The notes beneath the pieces were generated by a model. That model ran no database searches and had not been told where the DNA came from. It saw only the letters and a program-made list of their open reading frames with translations. The position numbers and the translations under genes are program-made. Source: Bugula neritina (taxonomy: Eukaryota; Bryozoa; Gymnolaemata; Cheilostomatida; Bugulidae). Taken from it: 64,000 bases of DNA. The first letter of the stretch is position 1, and every line of letters begins with the position of its first letter. Where the stretch lies: positions 10,826,581 through 10,890,580 of the forward strand of contig OZ037767.1 of the NCBI GenBank assembly GCA_964035545.1, given 5' to 3'. Below are positions 21,471-34,100 of the stretch, piece by piece.

Positions 21471-22779
21471 TTGAACAGTAAAATGTTTATTTTTTAAAAA
21501 AGTAAATTTTCTATAAACTCTCCCCAATACACTAACAGCGTAACTTTTTATTTGCAAATTAATTAAATATTCACATCACACTTGGTTCAGTACAGCTATT
21601 GCTTGGGGTGTTAAACAGAGTGTATATGACATACCATATATGTCACATCCACTTTCTGCACACTTTGCTTAGCATTTATGTTTCCAGGCTGCAGTTATAA
21701 TCTTACATAATTAGCATATAAAATCAAGTGAAGTCATACATAATAGAAATGCGAAAATACTCCTACCTGTTTCATTGGCCAACTGAATAATTAGTTACGT
21801 CTTGCACATACACATATTTTAAATTAATTATTGACGTACATCACTGGAACGAGAGCCAACTTTCGCATCTAGGGTTCGGTTGGAGCTACAAATGCTGGTG
21901 GGCTGCTTCATCTGCGCCCTTTATTGTATTTACTGAACCCAGTCTAATTCCTCGTACTAGTCAAGTTTGTGGCAGATCAGGTTGTTCCTGTTATGATTAA
22001 AGCTAACTTCCTATTAACTCTGGGCCCATTACACTGTCAAACTGGTAATACTGCCTAATTGGTGTGAATCAGTGAAAAAGACTTGACAAAGTCAAAGACT
22101 AAAGGAGAAAGCTTGTGGTTTTCTGGAATAATTTTTATTAGCATTTCACTCGCTCACCAAACTTTCTTTAATCTTATGTCACCAAAAACATTGCCTTTGT
22201 ATGCATATGAGTTTATTTATTAATTAATTACAGCCGATGATGTTAACTGCTGTTACTTAGTCCAAAAATAGGGCTGGGTATAGCAGGTGCAACCACATCA
22301 ATCCTTAGGGGCACATCAACTGCTCCACTTCATTCTGAGAACATGGCGATGATGCACCCTACTTTTTGTTCTGCTTGCTCAGTTTTAACCAAAATTTCTG
22401 TTTAAAATTCTATTGTTTATTGTTTATGAGTTTCAGCATAAAATCATGCTTTGTTCATGCTTTGTATGTGTTTATTGCTCAACCCTCTCAAATTAATATT
22501 CAGAATTTGACTTTCTCGGTTCTTAGAGTTTATAATCATTTCTTTGTATTTTTCTGGTGGTGTCTGCATGACCGCCGGGTTCATAAATTGAGATGACATA
22601 ACCTCAAGTCTCTCTGTGACTGCTAAACTCCTATAACTTTAATTTTGAATTATCTTATCCATTTATTTCATCCTAAAATCAAACTTGAGAGCCAATGTAA
22701 GGACAAAGATTTTGAGCTGAAAAAATGAAAGAAGCTGATTTGGTGACTAAATGACTGAGTTCCATCACTTTTTATGTAG

Positions 22780-22942
22780 ATGACTTCTGAGACCGAGCTC
22801 CATACCGCCCTGCTGCCGTCACACAGCACTGATGAAACCCCTGCTAGTGCTGACACGACTATAAACACTCACATTGTCAGCCCCTACCTTCAAATGCCAC
22901 ATTCCTACACTCAATGGATTGGAAACCCTAACATCCAACAAG
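22780..22942 (+). CDS. nkx2.2: nkx2.2 first recognised coding exon
   Basis: The acceptor TTTTTATGTAG runs directly into ATGACTTCTGAG; the donor GTAATG is at 22943. It encodes 54 codons plus one base, ending [22 protein letters not shown] resembles the NPYTRWL region of vertebrate Nkx2.2. The phase (1) fits the next exon, and base composition is clearly coding. Either the ATG is the start after a 5' UTR intron, or this is an internal exon. Confidence 0.75.
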
Positions 22943-25900
22943 GTAATGAGTGCAGCCCAGTATTGTCACAACAGTAATGTCACAGTATTGTCACAACAGT
23001 AATGTCACAGTATTGTCACAACAGTAATGTCACAGTATTGTCACAACAGTAATGTCACAGTATTGTCACAACAGTAATGTCACAGTATTGTCACAACATT
23101 GTCACATCAATATCACAGTATATACACAGTTATAATGTCACTGTTGTAATTAACTTGATAGGTTAGTAGACGTTTTTTCCATTTGCTGAGAAAGGCTTCA
23201 AATCTCACTTTTTTAAATTCTAATTTAGAATGTAAACTAAATAATATATTACATATTATATTATATATGGTACACAGTTTATATACAGTTATATATTATC
23301 GATAGCTTGTGTATATTATGCTTAGTTGTTTTATGTTATATTATATATATATATATGTATATATAGTTGCATATTATGCATAGCTGTATCATGTATAGTG
23401 TGCTATACTACCACTGCTATACTTCTACCAAACTACCAATTTCTTCCATCATCCACAATTAAATTAAATTTCTGAGGCAAATTTGTGATATTATTTTGAA
23501 TGATAGTGTTTTAACAGCTTCAAAGTTCCTCTACATTAGACAAACTAAATAATTATTGTTACCGCCTTTTAATTAGCCAGTGGGCCATGACACCCAAGAA
23601 ATTCCTGAAAAGTTGTTTATTACATAAGAGTAATAAATATAATATGTAAATCTGGAGCCTAATCCAGTGAGTAGGGGTTTGTGGGAACACACAATCAGTA
23701 TATGATAGCTGGGCTACTCTGCCACAAATCTCCATCATCTCTTACATATACAAATAACTCTGTAAATCATTTTTATCCAACCTTCCTGTCTAAGGAATTA
23801 GGAAATTTCGCTAGAAAACCAACTCTCATTGGTCGATGAGCAAAGTTTTTGGTGTACTTTATCATAAGATTTGGTGTAGTTAACTGGTATTTGATGTGTG
23901 TGACTGTATTATTATTGTTATTAATATTCTCCAGCCTAACCAAGTTTATGTTTAACCAATTTCAAGCTCATGGTTCGTTGGCCAGCTTCTCTTGCAGTCT
24001 CTTTTATGTTGGAGGTTATAATCTTTATTGCAGTTTGCCCTTTGCTCAGCTAGTAATGTTTGAAAACTAGTCGAGAAGGTGTATTATGAAATTTTCTTGC
24101 ATTTACGTTGTTTAACTTCCTTTGCGTTTCCTTACATTTTGCTTCTACCCCAGACCTAGCAGGCACCAGTATCACCACCATGATTGTTACTGTTATACTC
24201 CTTCACAAAATTTACATCAGCAGAACATTATTTCACAGAAAGTTTCCCATCTAATAATCTACCATTATTCAATACTTATTGTCAACAATTATTTAAAACT
24301 CAAATTCATTTTTTAAACCAATTTAAATATTCAATTTACTGGATTTCTACCTTTGCTTAAATTAAGTAGCTGACACTTGTTTATTTCATTCACCAGCCAG
24401 CTCATTGCATAACATGTCATAATACGCTGTGAGGTACAAGATAAATTATGGCTCTTATAAACATGGAATACTTCACAATCCATAAACACACACAATGAAT
24501 CTATTTAAAAGATTGCTTTGGTGATAACGGATTCTATATTAAGCTGAGCTCTTGGATGTAGGCCTACATCAACACTGGTTAGTATCTTCATAGTATATTC
24601 ATAGCCATCCTTTTCTTGTTTGAGGCATGCAACTGGCCCTACAGTCTCTAATTAATTAGTTATAAAGTTACTGGATAATCATTTCTTAGCATGTATGTAT
24701 TTATCACCACTTATGAAACTTTATTTTGGGCTCATCAAATTAATTTGGTTGAATTATGGTTTACCATTAGAACAAAAATAGTGAATAGCCGTGTTGTTGT
24801 TGACTCTATAAATGGCTGCTGGCACCTGACTACATGAACCAACAGCTAGCAAATAGCTGGCTGATTGTTCTCTTTGGTTTGACCTTCGTTTGTCATCTTG
24901 AAATAGAAGTTGTGAAACCCAGTAATTAAAGCAGGCAGTGAGGTTTGTTTGTTGAACTGTCAGTGGCTCAGCCCGCAACCCCAGTTCTTTGTACCTTTGT
25001 GAGAAGACCAACAAATTATGAATACGCCGGAACATTCTAATAAATATTTGGCAGTTTACTCAATCATGAGTTGGCTGGATGTAGTGGCTGGCTTCTTTAC
25101 AGTGAAATCTGCTTAACTAATCAACAGATAGTTCAATCGCAAAACCAATCATTTAATAATAATCAAATCCACAAGTTTTATGGTGGCTGAACACAAGTTG
25201 AATAATGTTTTATATTGAAGAAGCATTTTAAATATGCCAATTTGTTTCGGTGTGTGCATTAACTTTTGATTGTAGTTTATTAAATTAATAATTAAAATAC
25301 GTCTGCACCGTGTTCCCTTGATGACAAATTACACTATATTAGATACACGCTGATACATATTCAATACTGCAATACTTGCCAACTCACTTATTATGCAAAA
25401 CATATTTATACAATATGAATTCAGAAATATATTTGGAACTGTTTCAAAAAGTGAGTTTCATTGTTGAGGCAACATTATTTATAGATACAAAAGATGCCAA
25501 CATGAAAGCTCACCAGAGACAATAACAGACTATTGCTTTATGCTTACTATAATTCCACAAAGATTATAAATCAAAAGAAAATAATTACTTTTATTATAGT
25601 ATATAATATATATATAAAAAAACATTTCCTGAATCCTGAATACTGAAATGTTCTGTGCTTGGCATATGCATGCTACTGTACTTTGTGAGCGTAACACTTA
25701 CTATCAATTAATGTAATTTTATTACGATATATTATAATACATAATATACTGATAGTTCCGTCAGTTCAAGAATTAGTAGAACTGAAAAAGAAAAATTTCT
25801 TGCTGATAAAAATTTTAGATTTGCAGCGTACTGTTATTATTCCTTCTGTGATTTAAATCTTTTCATCTGAGAAGAAGTAATATGCATTCAAATGCTGACT

Positions 25901-28900
25901 TGATGACTTAGAGCACAATGCACTCATGCAACTTTTAGTCAATGTAGACCAATATCCCCCGAGGGAGGGGGGGGGTTGCTCTCTCAATTGCAAATGTGTT
26001 GGTGCTCATATAAACTATGCTATTTGCAACTAAAATATTTGTTTTTGAAAAAATAGTGTTGAGATATTAATAAATCTATAACATTTATTAACATTATACT
26101 GCAGAAAGTTTCATTAGATTTAAAAATTGGCCTACAAATTGTTTATTCATATACATTTGTTGCAAAAACTATGGTAGATAGTAACATTGCAAGCAATAGA
26201 GGTTAGTGTTTGTGTTATACTCTAGACAGTGTGTTACCAAAGCAACAGCAGTATTGGTGCAATAAAGTTGTGTTTGAATTCCACACACCAGAAGTTGCAT
26301 GTCTTGGGAGGTTACAGAGATTTGACAGCCATCAGTGTATAAGATGGAGCATCACCACTGGCTGAGCAATGTTTGTACCGGAGTCATTTCTGTAATTAGC
26401 TTACTTTAAAATAAAGACACTTATTTCATATATTGACAAACAAGAGTCAAATTTCTTAAAAAAAGCACATGGCTGGTGCGGTAACCATGTTAACCGGATC
26501 ATGACCAGTGCTCCAAGGCATTGCACAGCTCACAAAAGGGCTTGTTGATTCGCATCAATGACTTTGTGGTTAGACTGTGCTATTTTTAGAGCTGGGCTCC
26601 GTTGATTTGGTAATTTTAGTGGTTGGTGCTGCACATGTTTCATGCTTGATTGTCTTCGGTATATAAAGGTTTCTCAGCTTTGTGTTGAGTTAATTTGTTG
26701 TTGGAGATATTACTAGCAGGTCTGTTCCTTGCCCATCTGTTTGGATAGTGTACTGCATTTACTGCTCATGTTGAACCATCAGAACAATAACACAATGCAT
26801 TACATGCCTGATCACTGGAGAGATCAATGTAAGTCAACATTCACACTTCTAGGAAATATTGTTGGGTTTTCAACTGGTATCAAAGCCAGAAATATCTTCA
26901 AACGGTGAATCTTATTGTTTATAATAGCCATTTGACAACAGCTTGAAATTCTTACACCTGTAGGGACTTTAATTAGGACTGTAATGAGAAGAACACAGCC
27001 AACTGGCTTCTTAGATATCTGTAGATTATAATTTTCTTTATTTAATGAGTTTGTAGTCCCAGAGAGTTGTTCTGTTCTAAATATCTGAGAATAGTTTAAT
27101 AGTTGTGGATACGATCTCACTCTGATTAATTTTGAACTGTTTTTTTGCAACATCAAAATTGAATATTATTTCAGGTTCAGTCAATATTATCACTCATCTT
27201 TTATTTATCATTTATTTATTAATTTATTGCTTCAATTTTAGTGTTCTGGTATTTTCTATGTTTTTAGTTTTATATTTATATTAGTTTGTTAGAGTAGAAT
27301 AGATCAACATTTTAGGCAGGTAAATTTTCTGGTTGTTTTACTACATAAATTATCAGGCTGTTGTTAAACAGCAGTCATCGTGCTCTTGAAATGAGATTTT
27401 TGCATTGCAAAGGTACAAATGCTATATCAAATAGTAGTAGTATAATATAATCAAGTAGGTTTAACATTTATATCATACAAGTAAGAAAAATTAGTCAGTT
27501 ATAAGGTTAGTAGCCTACTCAGAATAATTGTAATTTTGCAAAAAGGTGGAACAGATTTTTGTTTGAAAGATTCTTCAACAGTCCATTCTGTCAATGTTGC
27601 TGATAGTGATTTAGTTAACTATGTTGTAGTATTGTAAAAGCGTATTATTTTAATTTAGGTGCTGTATGATCTATAATGTAATAATGTATTATGGTTATAA
27701 TGATGTATTTAATCATAGTTCTTAATTTAACTTTTTACTTAGATGAATCATAATGCAGGTAATTTCTCATTAATGTGAAGTTATTAAATAATATTAAACA
27801 GTGAAACTAATGTTTATGTAGGGCCACAGCTAACTGCTAAATTGTTTCTTATTTCAGTAACATTACCGATTTATTATATTATTAGTGCAATAAAAATATA
27901 TCCTAAATATATTGCTTTGCTAAATAATAAATTATTAATGCATTACATTATCAATACATCACATTGTCAATAAATAACAGTATCAATGCAATATCATTAT
28001 CAATGCAATCCCATTGTCAATGCATTGCATTATTATTGCATTACATTATCAATGCATTACATTATCAATACATTACATTATCAGTGATATTTACCATCAT
28101 AATATTGTGTTTGCAGATATGATCCCGTCAGAAGTGCCTATAGAAGAGTCATCTTGCATCAGCATGAAAGTGGAACACGATGAACATTCCAACAACGATG
28201 GCAGCCAGGGGTCGCCTTTGCCAGATGACGACGACGCTGCCTCGGACGGTGTGACTGACAAAAGTTCCCTGGATGACGACAAGAAAGATGGTTCCGGAAA
28301 GAAGCGGAAAAGACGGGTACGGGTGAATATTAAAGCATATCTGCTATTTGCTGAAAAAATTTTATTTAATAATCATTCGTTTTGAATCGATGCAATTTTT
28401 AGGAATAATTCTTTTTTGATTTTCATAAATTTCATGATTTTTAATTAACATATTTTTCTAATTATTGTGACAATTTGTTTAAAATAGTAGATGTATTTTT
28501 ACAGATAGATGTTAATAGTTGTTTGTAAATATTATTCTTTTGATATGGAGCCATATGTGTGCACCATATACACCAGGCACTGTCTTTGTTTGTTCTCTCA
28601 TTTGTCAATTCTAGTTTATTCGTGACAGTGTAAAGTTGTGGCTAATACAAAGGAGTCAATGCTGGCCCCATTGTCAGGCCCAAATGTTTGAAAATTGATT
28701 ATGCTGATGAGTAATTGAACCCTTATTCCGTCTTTTGTTTATTTGATCTTTTATTGCCGCCATCTTTGCATATAATTTGTCTTAACTGTCAAAATCTGAA
28801 TAATATATTTGTGTAGATTGTAAGGAAATAAATAATTAGATACATGTATGTATACTGTTAGCCAACTGGTACACCTTATCACATTCCAAACACATGTTTT

Positions 28901-30524
28901 TGTCAAACTTATGCTAATTTTTCTATTTCTAGGTTCTCTTCTCCAAAGCTCAAACTTATGAGCTAGAGCGAAGATTTCGGCAGCAGAAGTATTTGTCAGC
29001 GCCTGAGAGGGAGCACTTGGCAGGCATCATTAGACTCACACCAACACAGGTCTGTACTTCTTATTTCACTTCTCTTTCATCTTCCTTTTCTGTCTCCTTC
29101 GTGTAGTAAAACAATCGATCTGCCCTGCCTTTGCCCTGGATTCTGGAGCCATAATCAAAATTTTGGGTGTACTCAAAATTAATAAATTTTATTATGAAAT
29201 GTAATAACTATGGTTTCACTTTTTTGATTTGATAATTTATGGCCTTTCTAGATAAGTGATGAGCTTGAATGAACTGAGAATAATAGAATATTTAGGAGTC
29301 CTGTGGTGTTAGATGTGACTTTGTAAAGTGCTATTAACACCAGTGCTGCTACTCTAGTGCAACTGTCTATCTTATATAAGCCTAGTAATTTCTAAGGTCT
29401 TTAACCAAGCATACAATTAAAATATGGGACATTTAATTCAAATTCTTTTCGGCTTATATTTGATAAAGCTAGCTTAAAATAATTTTTTCTACTAAAATTA
29501 TAAGTAATGGAGTGTAGGTGATTATCCCTACACTATCTAATATATATTAGCAATGGAGGCTATGAGGTTGCCCCTACACTATCTACTACATATTAGTAAT
29601 AGAGGATAGGTGGTGGGCTCAAACCGAGTCAATTATTGATGAGTCATTTATGACTGTGTCAACTTTCCCCCCATATTTGGCAAGAGCTGCACATGGCATA
29701 ACCAGATGATGAGTAGAACCATACCCCAGTCTATCTGTCTACCCACTTTAATTACATTCGATACTCTTTAGTTCTGAAGTTACTGGAAATGCAATAACTA
29801 ATTTCACATATTTTATAATTCATATCCCTAATAGGCAGCATAAAATAATCATGTACATTTTAATGTCCCATCATTTAACTTGTAACTTCCATTTTATATT
29901 TTATAATTGAACATGAGGCCTGACAACGCTACACCTTTCTTCCACTGATGTTGCATACCTCCATAAATCATATCACTTATCTTAACAAATATGCTAACTG
30001 TTCTAAGTTCTGATTACCATAATAATAAGAGTGTGACTGTATTTCAGGTGAAGATATGGTTCCAAAATCACAGATATAAAATGAAGAAGTCCCGCTCTGA
30101 CAGCAAAGCCTTTGAAGTATCCTCTCTCTCAGCTCCAAGAAGAGTTCCTGTGCCAGTCTTAGTGCAAGACGGAAAACGCTGCCGCAGCCCGTCAAGCTTC
30201 TATCCGACAGCACCCGAATACAACAGTACAATGGGTCACCACGCGACAGCTTTCACCAGTACGTCAGCCCACAGCATGCACAACAGTCTGATGAATGCGG
30301 CAGCGGCATCACAATATCACGCTGCCAATCCTCACTATCCGGCAGCAGCCGCATACAATCAGTACGTCGCCGCTGACACTCACGACTCATACTTGTCCAA
30401 CAATAACCTCTCAGCAGCCATGTCCCCGTCGGTGCAGACGTCAATGCATGGTGGAGGTCACATGACTAGTTTCTCTTCATATAACCCACAACTGGTACAG
30501 CAGAACTGCAGGTGGCCTTGGTAG
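22780..30524 (+). CDS. nkx2.2: NK2-class homeobox transcription factor, Nkx2.2/vnd type
   Basis: This is a DNA-binding regulator of ventral neural and endocrine fates (family knowledge), acting in the nucleus. Coding exons: 22780-22942, 28117-28316, 28933-29049 and 30048-30524, phases 1, 0 and 0 at the junctions, giving 318 residues. There is an acidic patch ([22 protein letters not shown]), then the basic KKRKRR. The homeodomain spans residues 117-176, with [37 protein letters not shown] and the NK2-diagnostic Tyr54. The NK2-specific domain is [16 protein letters not shown] (190-205). The Ala/His/Tyr-rich tail ends RWPW, comparable with QWTW in vertebrate Nkx2.2. [17 protein letters not shown] after the homeodomain favours Nkx2.2 over Nkx2.1. 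The start is uncertain: the ATG sits on the first exon base, and no N-terminal TN (eh1-like) motif was found upstream, so a 5' exon may be missing. Confidence 0.92.
22958..23104 (+). repeat. 25-bp minisatellite just inside nkx2.2 intron
   Basis: About six units of CACAGTATTGTCACAACAGT-AATGT (25 bases) begin 16 bases after the exon donor. They decay into CACAACATTGTCACATCAAT-like sequence. Confidence 0.9.
23105..27950 (+). other. nkx2.2 intron interior, no gene found
   Basis: This long AT-rich intron has no exon-like segment in a compatible phase. Open frames on the minus strand (24754-25035, 26824-27156) lack domains and splice context. A poly-G run (about 25965-25975) and scattered (TA)n are the only low-complexity features. 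It may hold enhancers, which cannot be read by eye. Confidence 0.5.
27953..28088 (+). repeat. CAATGCATTACATTAT tandem repeat upstream of nkx2.2 exon
   Basis: Units of 16-18 bases with ATCAATGCATTACATT repeat and end about 30 bases before the exon at 28117. The open frame through the array into the exon is fortuitous. Confidence 0.85.
28117..28316 (+). CDS. nkx2.2: nkx2.2 exon with acidic region and start of homeodomain
   Basis: The acceptor is TTGTGTTTGCAG; it begins with two bases of an Asp codon and then [20 protein letters not shown]. It ends at KKRKRR, with donor GTACGG at 28317. A second GT six bases further (GTGAAT, 28323) would insert Val-Arg between homeodomain residues 5 and 6, so the first is chosen. 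Confidence 0.9.
28933..29049 (+). CDS. nkx2.2: nkx2.2 homeodomain exon (residues 6-44 of the homeodomain)
   Basis: The acceptor is TCTATTTCTAG and the donor GTCTGT at 29050. Thirty-nine codons run from [15 protein letters not shown] to IIRLTPTQ. Its end is the classical homeobox intron position 44/45. Confidence 0.97.
29520..29630 (+). repeat. Two-copy 47-bp repeat in nkx2.2 last intron
   Basis: ATCCCTACACTATCTAATAT...AGCAATGGAGG is followed by a diverged copy with GCCCCTACACTATCTACTAC...AGTAATAGAGG. It ends in a weak B-box-like GGTGGGCTCAAACCGAG, so it may be a SINE remnant. Confidence 0.5.
30048..30524 (+). CDS. nkx2.2: nkx2.2 terminal exon: recognition helix, NK2-SD and tail
   Basis: The acceptor is CTGTATTTCAG. 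It starts [17 protein letters not shown] (helix 3 with Trp48, Asn51 and Tyr54) and carries [17 protein letters not shown] low-complexity Ala, His, Tyr and Ser tail follows, and it stops TAG at 30522-30524 after CRWPW. Confidence 0.97.
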   Translation: MKIWFQNHRYKMKKSRSDSKAFEVSSLSAPRRVPVPVLVQDGKRCRSPSSFYPTAPEYNSTMGHHATAFTSTSAHSMHNSLMNAAAASQYHAANPHYPAAAAYNQYVAADTHDSYLSNNNLSAAMSPSVQTSMHGGGHMTSFSSYNPQLVQQNCRWPW

Positions 30525-31150
30525 AAATACTTGACTTCTTCTTCTAGTCTCAATCAAAGAATTATTAATTATTTTTATTGTGTGACCAGTATAGCATTTA
30601 TATAGTCAACCAATTATATTCCTTCTTTATGGCTTCAGTTCTTGGATATCGTCATATTGTAATGTTGTACCGTTCTAGTATAGCCCGCTTGTCAGCTTTA
30701 ACTGAAATTCTATATTCCGGGTGTTAATCACAGCTAGCGTGTGATGATCTCTTTTTTCAAAAAAAATTATCTCTGGTTCCCCGCTAGTGCTACAAAAGGT
30801 CCTACATTCCTTTATTTTTGAGCATTCCACAACACATCTGTCTTGTTCTCCATACCACCGCCACAAGACCACATAGAATCTCCATAGCTCAACATATATG
30901 GAGTGTTTTGAATCTCCCCTTCTTTTACAATGTTTCCTTGACCCCTGCCGATGACCTTTTGGTTAAGTTCTTTTGCATCTGAGCAACTTACATTGTGCTT
31001 CTCTTTTATAAATAGGCATGTTTTGTGTTGTATAAAGTTTATGTTAGAGTATTTTGTAAATATTTCTGCCAAAATGGCATTACAATCAAATCTAAATGTA
31101 AATCCTTGATATATTTTCTGTATTTGCATAGTTAGCGAATTAATAATAAA
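30525..31150 (+). other. nkx2.2: nkx2.2 3' UTR (putative)
   Basis: The trailer ends at a plausible AATAAA (31145-31150). Minus-strand open frames over it are shadows. Confidence 0.5.
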
Positions 31151-34100
31151 AACATGGAAATATTATGCAATCTGTTATTGTGGTGAAGGTGAGAGATATG
31201 ATTCTCCTGGATGACAGTTTTACCAGCTGACTCAGCTGATATACTCACCATTACCCATAATTCACAGCGAGACACACACTTGCCATTAGTAAAACATTTG
31301 CAGAGAAGCTCAGCTCTTAGGAGATGCTATCTGGTTAAGATTATTCACCATCTCTGCAGGTTTAACATCATTTGTTATGTTTTAAATTAACTGTCAAATT
31401 TAACATAGTTTATTCAATTTAATCTCTGAATACAAAATTGTCAGTTTCAATCCACTGCCAATTTTGGCCTATTTTTCAAGTTAAGAGAATAGAAAATAAC
31501 AGCAGATTACAGTTGCTAACACATGTTGCAAACACCTGAGGACTGACTAATTAATAAAATCAATTTTCAGTTGAGTAAGGAGCAGACATACTTTATATCT
31601 GTGTAGTTTCTAGCTACAGATTGTTGAATTAGCTGTTTCTAAATTTTAAAACATTTAGTCTCATCATAATAACGATCACTTGACATTAACTCTACCTGGT
31701 AATAACTGGAGGTTAATGAGATTGATGCTGGCTCACTGAAGATTATGTGAGAATTAACAACAAATATTTACATCATTTGTAAAATACAATATGCAGTATA
31801 AAGTTATGAAGCATTCATTTAGCCGAGGGTTGCCGAATGCATGTGCGTATGCTCCGTGGGTGACACGACTGTCAGAGACGTAGGAGGTGGACAACTGGTG
31901 ATTCTATCATTTCACTCGAATTAATTAATTGCATATCTTTAAAACATGACAAGGTTATTACTGTGGTGTTTGCCAGAGTATAGAATATTCTATCACCATT
32001 ATAATGTATCCAGCATAATAAGTATAAGAGTGAAAATTAAAATCCTATATTTCTTTTGACACAACTGTTTGAAACTATGTTTAAATTACTTTTTACTATC
32101 AATGTAGATAAGTGTATGCCTAATTGTTACAACAAAAATAATTGTTTCTTACCAGGTGTAGCATCTTATGAAATACTAATAATAATAATAATTAAAAAAT
32201 AATATCTGTACTATATACATAACTCACAATATATTGAAACATTAATCAAAACAATTAAAAATTTTTCTCACAGTAATACAGATATCATGCCAGCATTACA
32301 GCTAAACATACAATTGAAGTTTATGCACTGCTTCATAGCTTCTATTGTTTCATAACTATATAAAGTTAAGCCATAGTTGAGTAAAAGAATTAAAAGTCTC
32401 TACAGAATGAAGATAACAATCAGGTAGCTCCATCTTCATGGGAAGAATGAGGAAAATGTTTGCTGCTTTGATGGGTTTTTCTTTTAAATTTAATTCTTTT
32501 AACCCGTATTTTGGCATTTGATTTCAGCAAGGTAGATGGAATGCATTGTAAAGCTTTGATACAAAGGCTAATCAGAATGCATTATCTCTGGCAATATTAC
32601 TGATAATCATCAGTAATCTGATGATCGTAGAACTTTATTGACTTTTTGATTCCATATTCTAATGTCTAAATGTTTCGTCATTCAGCTAAGGGCTGGAAAG
32701 GTTAGACTATTATATAAATCTCCAATCACCAGAAAACTGAAAACTCTTCTCCTTTCATGATGTCTTTAAACACATGCTCTCAGATCTTGCACTAAGACAT
32801 ACTTTGCGAAATATGCCTGCGCACATGCCTAAAACAAATGAAACGAGAAATATTTTCGAAAAATTTAGTAAATGCTTTGATATGCATCGATTTTATTTGC
32901 TTGACTTGCTTTTTGGCATTTAGCTTTGTAGTTGGAAATTGTCGAAGATGCGCAGATGGTTTAACCTTTGCACTGGATTATGTTATGAAATATTATAGTT
33001 TTTGTTTCAATGTCACCAACATTTTAAGCTTGCATTAGTTTAGGTACTGCCGCTTTTAGCTCCACTTCTGACATGGACTTACACACCCTTTCAGCTCAAA
33101 ATTTTAAAATATTGGTAGCAGAAATTGGCTGTTTTCTATCAGTTGCTCTTTACTACTTGATATACAGATTTATACCAACTTGCATATTTTACTGTGACAT
33201 GTACGCATGTCTATAAAAACACGAAGTTGCAAGCCAGTCTAACGCAAGACCAGCACCTGTCTGTCACCTCACAAATTGACAGGGTTGCCAAGCTGCTAGA
33301 TTTCAGACTATTGAATTTAAATAACTGCAATTATTAGCAACTTTGTTCTCATTAAATTATATGACTTCGGAGTTTAATGCAATTAGATTTTGATGGATGG
33401 AATCTATAACAGCTCACTATGGATTGTCAAGAAATAATTGCCATGCCAGTCTGGTCAAACAAGGTTTCCGATGACCATTTCTCGCTCCAGGTGATAGTGA
33501 TTTTTAAAAGGAGAGGCATTGCACTGGTTACTTGGCAGGCTGCAGCTAAAGATGGACCTGTCTGGAAAACTATGATTCGGGAACCTTAACTTAGAACAAT
33601 CGCTGTCGACCCGACAGACTGCTTGTGATATAAATGACAATGGATGGATTGGCAAAAATTTTGGCAATTATTGTTCAGTAACGGTTATCATTTCTAGTGA
33701 ATATGCTTTTGGGCTTCAAACAAGAATTGATAAAACATATTTTATAATAACTTACAACCTGTGCAAGAACAATGCATAGGCCTATACTTAATTTTATTTA
33801 AGCAGCGTAGTTTGGGTAGAAAATGCATATTACAAATTATATTTGCTGTGAACATGTTATACCATTTAGTAAGCTCATAATATTTAAGCCATGGAGCATT
33901 TCCTTTAATGTACTGAGTTCAATAATATACACATAAGTCTAGCTGCAGTCAACATAAGTAATGTTTCTGGAACAATCCACTTGTTTCAGTTCCACTCAAA
34001 ATTGAAATAAACTTGAGAATATAAAAAACCTGCACCACTATTACTAGAGTGCTAGGTGTAAGATCTACTAACACCAGGTATTGGGAGAGAAACCACAAAA

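Noticed and set aside
26824-27156. 110-codon minus ORF within the nkx2.2 intron
   Set aside because: There is no recognisable motif, no splice signals and an AT-driven residue mix.
28014-28116. N-terminal extension of the nkx2.2 exon into upstream sequence
   Set aside because: The extension is the CAATGCATTACATTAT array followed by a clear acceptor; the frame is open by chance and the splice phase fits the upstream exon.
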